64,000 bases of DNA, taken from positions 2,294,001 to 2,358,000 of the forward strand of contig NZ_CP100756.1 of NCBI RefSeq assembly GCF_024266705.1, given 5' to 3'. A program made the position numbers and the translations under genes. The stretch is from Natrinema gelatinilyticum. Lineage in GTDB: Archaea; Halobacteriota; Halobacteria; Halobacteriales; Natrialbaceae. Shown one piece after another: positions 61,196-64,000 of this stretch; the stretch's first letter is position 1; every line of letters starts with the position of its first letter. The notes under the pieces are model-generated. The model made no database searches. It was not told where the DNA came from and worked only from the letters and a program-made list of their open reading frames with translations.

Positions 61196-62689
61196 ATGAG
61201 CGACATCGAGGGCGTATACGAGAACCTCGAGGCCGACGTCTCCCTCGAGGAGTTTCGCGAGGCCGTCGAGGCGAAAGTCGAGCAGATGGGAGGGCTCGCG
61301 GACGAGGAGACGGCGGCGATGCTCGTCGCTCACGAAATCGACGAGAGCGAGGTCGGTGGTATCGCCGATATCGAGCCCGGAATGGAGGACGCGAAGTTCG
61401 TCGCGAAGGTAACAGCTATCGGTGAGGTGCGAACGTTCGAGCGCGACGGCGAGGACGAGGACGGCACGGTCGTCAACGTCGACGTCGCCGACGAAACCGG
61501 GTCCGTCCGGGCTGCGTTCTGGGACGAACACGCCGACGCAGCCATCGAGGAACTCGAGGAAGGGCAGGTCCTGCGCATCAAGGGCCGACCCAAAGAGGGT
61601 TTCAGCGGCGTCGAAGTCAGCGTCGACGACGTCGAACCCGACGACGAGACCGAGATAGACGTCACGGTTTCCGATACGCACACTGTCGAGGACCTCTCAC
61701 TCGGCCTCTCGAACGTCAACCTCGTCGGCCTGCTCCTCGATACGGACAGCGTCCGGACGTTCGACCGTGACGATGGCTCCGAAGGAAAGGTCTCGAATCT
61801 CGTCCTCGGTGACTCGACCGGCCGCATCCGCGTGACGCTCTGGGACGAGCAGGCCGAGCTGGCGACTGCGTTCGACGTCGGCACCACCGTCGAGGTGATC
61901 GACGGTTACGTCAAGGAGCGCGACGGATCCCTCGAGCTCCACGTTGGTAACCGCGGCACCGTCGAGGAAGTCGACGAGGACGTCGAGTACGTCCCCGAGA
62001 GTACTTCTATCGAGGATCTGGAGATCGATCAGACGGTCGACATCGCAGGAGTCGTCCGCTCGGCCGATCCGAAACGGACGTTCGATCGCGATGACGGCTC
62101 CGAAGGACAGGTCAGGAACATCCGCGTCCAGGACGCGACCGACGACATCCGCGTGGCGCTCTGGGGAGAGAAAGCCGACATCGATGTGGGTCCGGGCGAC
62201 GAGGTCGCGCTCGGCGATGTCGAAATCCAGGACGGCTGGCAAGACGACCTCGAGGCCTCTGCGGGCTGGCAGTCGACGATTACGGTGCTGGAATCCGACT
62301 CCAGCAGCGCCGCCGCAGGCGAGGATGCGGCCGACTCGAGCGATGCGAACGCCGGCCTATCGGCGTTCGCTGGGGACGACGACGGCGTGGACGACGAGAC
62401 GGCACCAGTCTCGACCGAGATGAGCGAGACCGACAAACCCGATTCGGCCGGCGAGTCGAAGACGGAGACCGAAGATACCGAACGCGCGAATGCCGGGACG
62501 GACACCCCGTCGGACGGTGACACAGTCGAGTTCACCGGTGTCGTAGTTCAAGCCGGCGACCCGATCGTCCTCGACGACGGGGAGACGACGATGAGCGTCG
62601 CGACCGACGCCGACGTCGGACTCGGCGAGGAAGTAACCGTCCGAGGGGTCGTCCGCGACGGCCGTCTCGATGCAAACGACGTATTCTGA
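61196..62689 (+). CDS. RPA-like single-stranded-DNA-binding protein with multiple OB folds
   Basis: The 497-residue protein has an N-terminal helical part (SLEEFREAVEAKVEQMGGLA) and at least three OB folds (about residues 66-165, 178-275 and 288-375), visible from repeated R-T-F-x-R-D and VRAAFWDE / IRVTLWDE / IRVALWGE signatures. A long acidic linker (about 375-445) leads to a short fourth OB-like end. It would coat single-stranded DNA in replication and repair. The histone and deacetylase genes follow on the same strand. Confidence 0.9.
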   Translation: MSDIEGVYENLEADVSLEEFREAVEAKVEQMGGLADEETAAMLVAHEIDESEVGGIADIEPGMEDAKFVAKVTAIGEVRTFERDGEDEDGTVVNVDVADETGSVRAAFWDEHADAAIEELEEGQVLRIKGRPKEGFSGVEVSVDDVEPDDETEIDVTVSDTHTVEDLSLGLSNVNLVGLLLDTDSVRTFDRDDGSEGKVSNLVLGDSTGRIRVTLWDEQAELATAFDVGTTVEVIDGYVKERDGSLELHVGNRGTVEEVDEDVEYVPESTSIEDLEIDQTVDIAGVVRSADPKRTFDRDDGSEGQVRNIRVQDATDDIRVALWGEKADIDVGPGDEVALGDVEIQDGWQDDLEASAGWQSTITVLESDSSSAAAGEDAADSSDANAGLSAFAGDDDGVDDETAPVSTEMSETDKPDSAGESKTETEDTERANAGTDTPSDGDTVEFTGVVVQAGDPIVLDDGETTMSVATDADVGLGEEVTVRGVVRDGRLDANDVF

Positions 62690-62755
62690 TGCCGCGAGCA
62701 ACCTCATCGGCCGACTAGGAAAAGCGTTAAGGGAGTCAGCTTCGCCTATCATGAT

Positions 62756-63187
62756 ATGAACGTCGAACTCCCGTTCGCCCCGGTTGATACGATCATCCGG
62801 CGGAACGCGGGCGATCTTCGGGTGAGTGCCGACGCGTCGAAGGAACTCGCAACGCGGATTCAAGAACACGGGAGCGAACTCGCGATCGACGCTGCCGAGG
62901 AAGCGACGGCGGACGGGCGCAAGACCCTGATGGCGGCGGACTTCGGGGTCGAGACGGTCGTCGAAAAGACCGACCTCGAGTTGCCGGTCGCACCGGTCGA
63001 TCGGATCGCCAGACTGGAGATCGACGACCGATATCGCGTTTCGATGGACGCCCGCGTTGCCCTCGCCGACATTCTCGAGGATTACGCGGACAACGTCGCG
63101 AGAGCGGCAACGATCCTCGCACACCACGCCGATCGGCGGACGATCACCGAGGCTGACATCGAGACGTACTTCTCGTTGTTCGAGTGA
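62756..63187 (+). CDS. Archaeal doublet histone
   Basis: This 143-residue protein is two histone folds in tandem: LPFAPVDTIIRRNAGDLRVS (residues 4-23) begins the first and LPVAPVDRIARLEIDDRYRV (about 75-94) the second, each with the usual three helices. Such fused histones are typical of haloarchaea. It ends next to the deacetylase gene, 4 nt before its start, so the two are probably one operon. Haloarchaeal histones are reported to act more as regulators than as bulk packaging. Confidence 0.95.
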   Translation: MNVELPFAPVDTIIRRNAGDLRVSADASKELATRIQEHGSELAIDAAEEATADGRKTLMAADFGVETVVEKTDLELPVAPVDRIARLEIDDRYRVSMDARVALADILEDYADNVARAATILAHHADRRTITEADIETYFSLFE

Positions 63188-63191
63188 GCAA

Positions 63192-64000
63192 ATGCAGTTC
63201 GGTTACAGCGAGACCTGTCTCGCACACGATCCCGGTTCGCGCCACCCGGAGTCACCGGACCGGCTACGGGCGATTCGGGAACGGTTGAAGCGCAAACACG
63301 GCGTCGCCTACGTCGAAGCCGATCCCTGCGAACTCGACGAGATGGCGGTCGTCCACGATCGGGATTATCTCGAGTCCGTACGAGAGTTCTGTGACGCCGG
63401 CGGCGGGAGCTGGGATCCCGACACCGCTGCCGTCGAGGCGACCTGGGACGCGGCCCGGCAAAGTGCAGGTCTCGCTTGCTGGGCCGCTGAAACGGCCCTC
63501 GAGGGGGCGACAGGCCGGGAAACTCCGTTTTCGATCGGGCGGCCACCGGGCCACCACGCGGTCGTCGACGATGCCATGGGGTTTTGCTTCGTCAATAACG
63601 TGGCCGTCGCGTCACAGCACGTGCTCGATCACGATGCGTACGATGTCGATCGGGTGGCGATCCTCGACTGGGACGTCCATCACGGCAACGGAACGCAGGA
63701 CATTTTCTACGACCGGGGCGACGTATTCTTCGTCTCGCTCCACGAGAAGGGGCTGTATCCCGGTACCGGCGCCGTCGACGAGACCGGCGAGGGTGATGGC
63801 GAGGGCACGACGATGAACGTCCCGATGCCCGCCGGGACGGCCGATGCGGAATACGTAACCGCACTCGAAGGACCGATCAGTGCCGCGCTTTCCGAATTCG
63901 ATCCCGATCTGCTGTTGATCAGCGCCGGCTTCGACGCCCACCGCCACGATCCGATCTCGCGCATCCGGCTCTCGACCGAGGCCTACGGGCTACTGACCGA
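63192..64000 (+). CDS. Histone-deacetylase-family enzyme (3' end beyond the window)
   Basis: At least 269 residues are visible. Catalytic signatures are PPGHHAV (His 121/122), DWDVHHGNGTQ (Asp 161, His 163) and SAGFDAH (zinc Asp), with the usual LHEKGLYPGTG. The family includes HDACs, acetylpolyamine hydrolases and AcuC. In haloarchaea the known member HdaI is a deacetylase encoded near histone; this gene starts 4 nt after the histone gene. The frame is open at the window end. Confidence 0.9.
   Translation, partial: MQFGYSETCLAHDPGSRHPESPDRLRAIRERLKRKHGVAYVEADPCELDEMAVVHDRDYLESVREFCDAGGGSWDPDTAAVEATWDAARQSAGLACWAAETALEGATGRETPFSIGRPPGHHAVVDDAMGFCFVNNVAVASQHVLDHDAYDVDRVAILDWDVHHGNGTQDIFYDRGDVFFVSLHEKGLYPGTGAVDETGEGDGEGTTMNVPMPAGTADAEYVTALEGPISAALSEFDPDLLLISAGFDAHRHDPISRIRLSTEAYGLLT

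Noticed and set aside
1..64000. CRISPR array or restriction/defence island
   Set aside because: No regularly spaced direct repeats of CRISPR size and no cas, restriction or toxin-type gene was recognised.

Overview
The window is chromosomal DNA from a haloarchaeon, most like the Natrialbaceae (Natrinema/Haloterrigena/Natronorubrum type); the family placement is an inference. Supporting signs are the GC-rich sequence, very acidic proteins, leaderless genes with a TATA-like box about 25-30 nt before the start codon, bacterio-opsin-activator (HTH_10) regulators, a twin-arginine signal, a doublet histone, Orc1/Cdc6, HMG-CoA reductase and Hvo_1808-type surface proteins.

Layout. 1-10.1 kb: a partial membrane protein, a GNAT acetyltransferase, a PhoD phosphatase, divergent regulators, many small conserved haloarchaeal proteins and a MoaD/SAMP-like ubiquitin fold; two small genes here appear frameshifted. 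10.1-12.0 kb: almost 1.9 kb with no convincing gene. 12.0-16.9 kb: the most interesting block, a Cdc6-like AAA+ gene followed by a tightly coupled trio: a RadA-like protein without a P-loop, a small helical protein, and a B-family polymerase with altered catalytic motifs (PolB2 type). The Cdc6 gene and the trio share the same repeat motif at the same distance from their TATA boxes. 17-24 kb: response regulators, a luciferase-like oxidoreductase, HdeD, a tRNA methylthiotransferase, a regulator and a thioredoxin-fold protein. 24.4-25.4 kb: a complete IS5/ISH1-type insertion sequence with an 8-bp target duplication. 26-36.6 kb: glutaredoxin, cupins, HIT protein, methionine aminopeptidase, isocitrate dehydrogenase, SMR transporter, DUF5817, HMG-CoA reductase and a Gfo/Idh dehydrogenase. 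36.7-41.8 kb: nadA-nadB-nadC, interrupted before nadC by an opposite-strand MscS channel and a possible IS200/IS605 remnant. 42-47.7 kb: an LplA-like ligase, an M23-like protein, DUF4385, a hotdog thioesterase, an isochorismatase and a Cys-rich copper-binding protein beside a decayed DUF4396 gene. 48.1-52.6 kb: a GH15 / VKOR-SPW / SDR operon. 52.7-56 kb: tandem Hvo_1808-family metalloprotease-like surface proteins. 56.2-57.4 kb: nicotinate phosphoribosyltransferase. 57.4-60.8 kb: a stretch of broken genes ending at tRNA-Arg(GCG), whose 3' end is duplicated nearby. 61.2-64 kb: an RPA-like protein, a doublet histone and a histone-deacetylase-family enzyme (cut by the window edge).

Functionally, NAD metabolism is well covered by de novo synthesis (nadABC), salvage (nicotinate phosphoribosyltransferase) and a possible nicotinamidase. 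DNA maintenance is represented by the Cdc6/RadA-like/PolB2 group and by the RPA-histone-deacetylase group. All functional statements rest on motifs read by eye; no database search was run.
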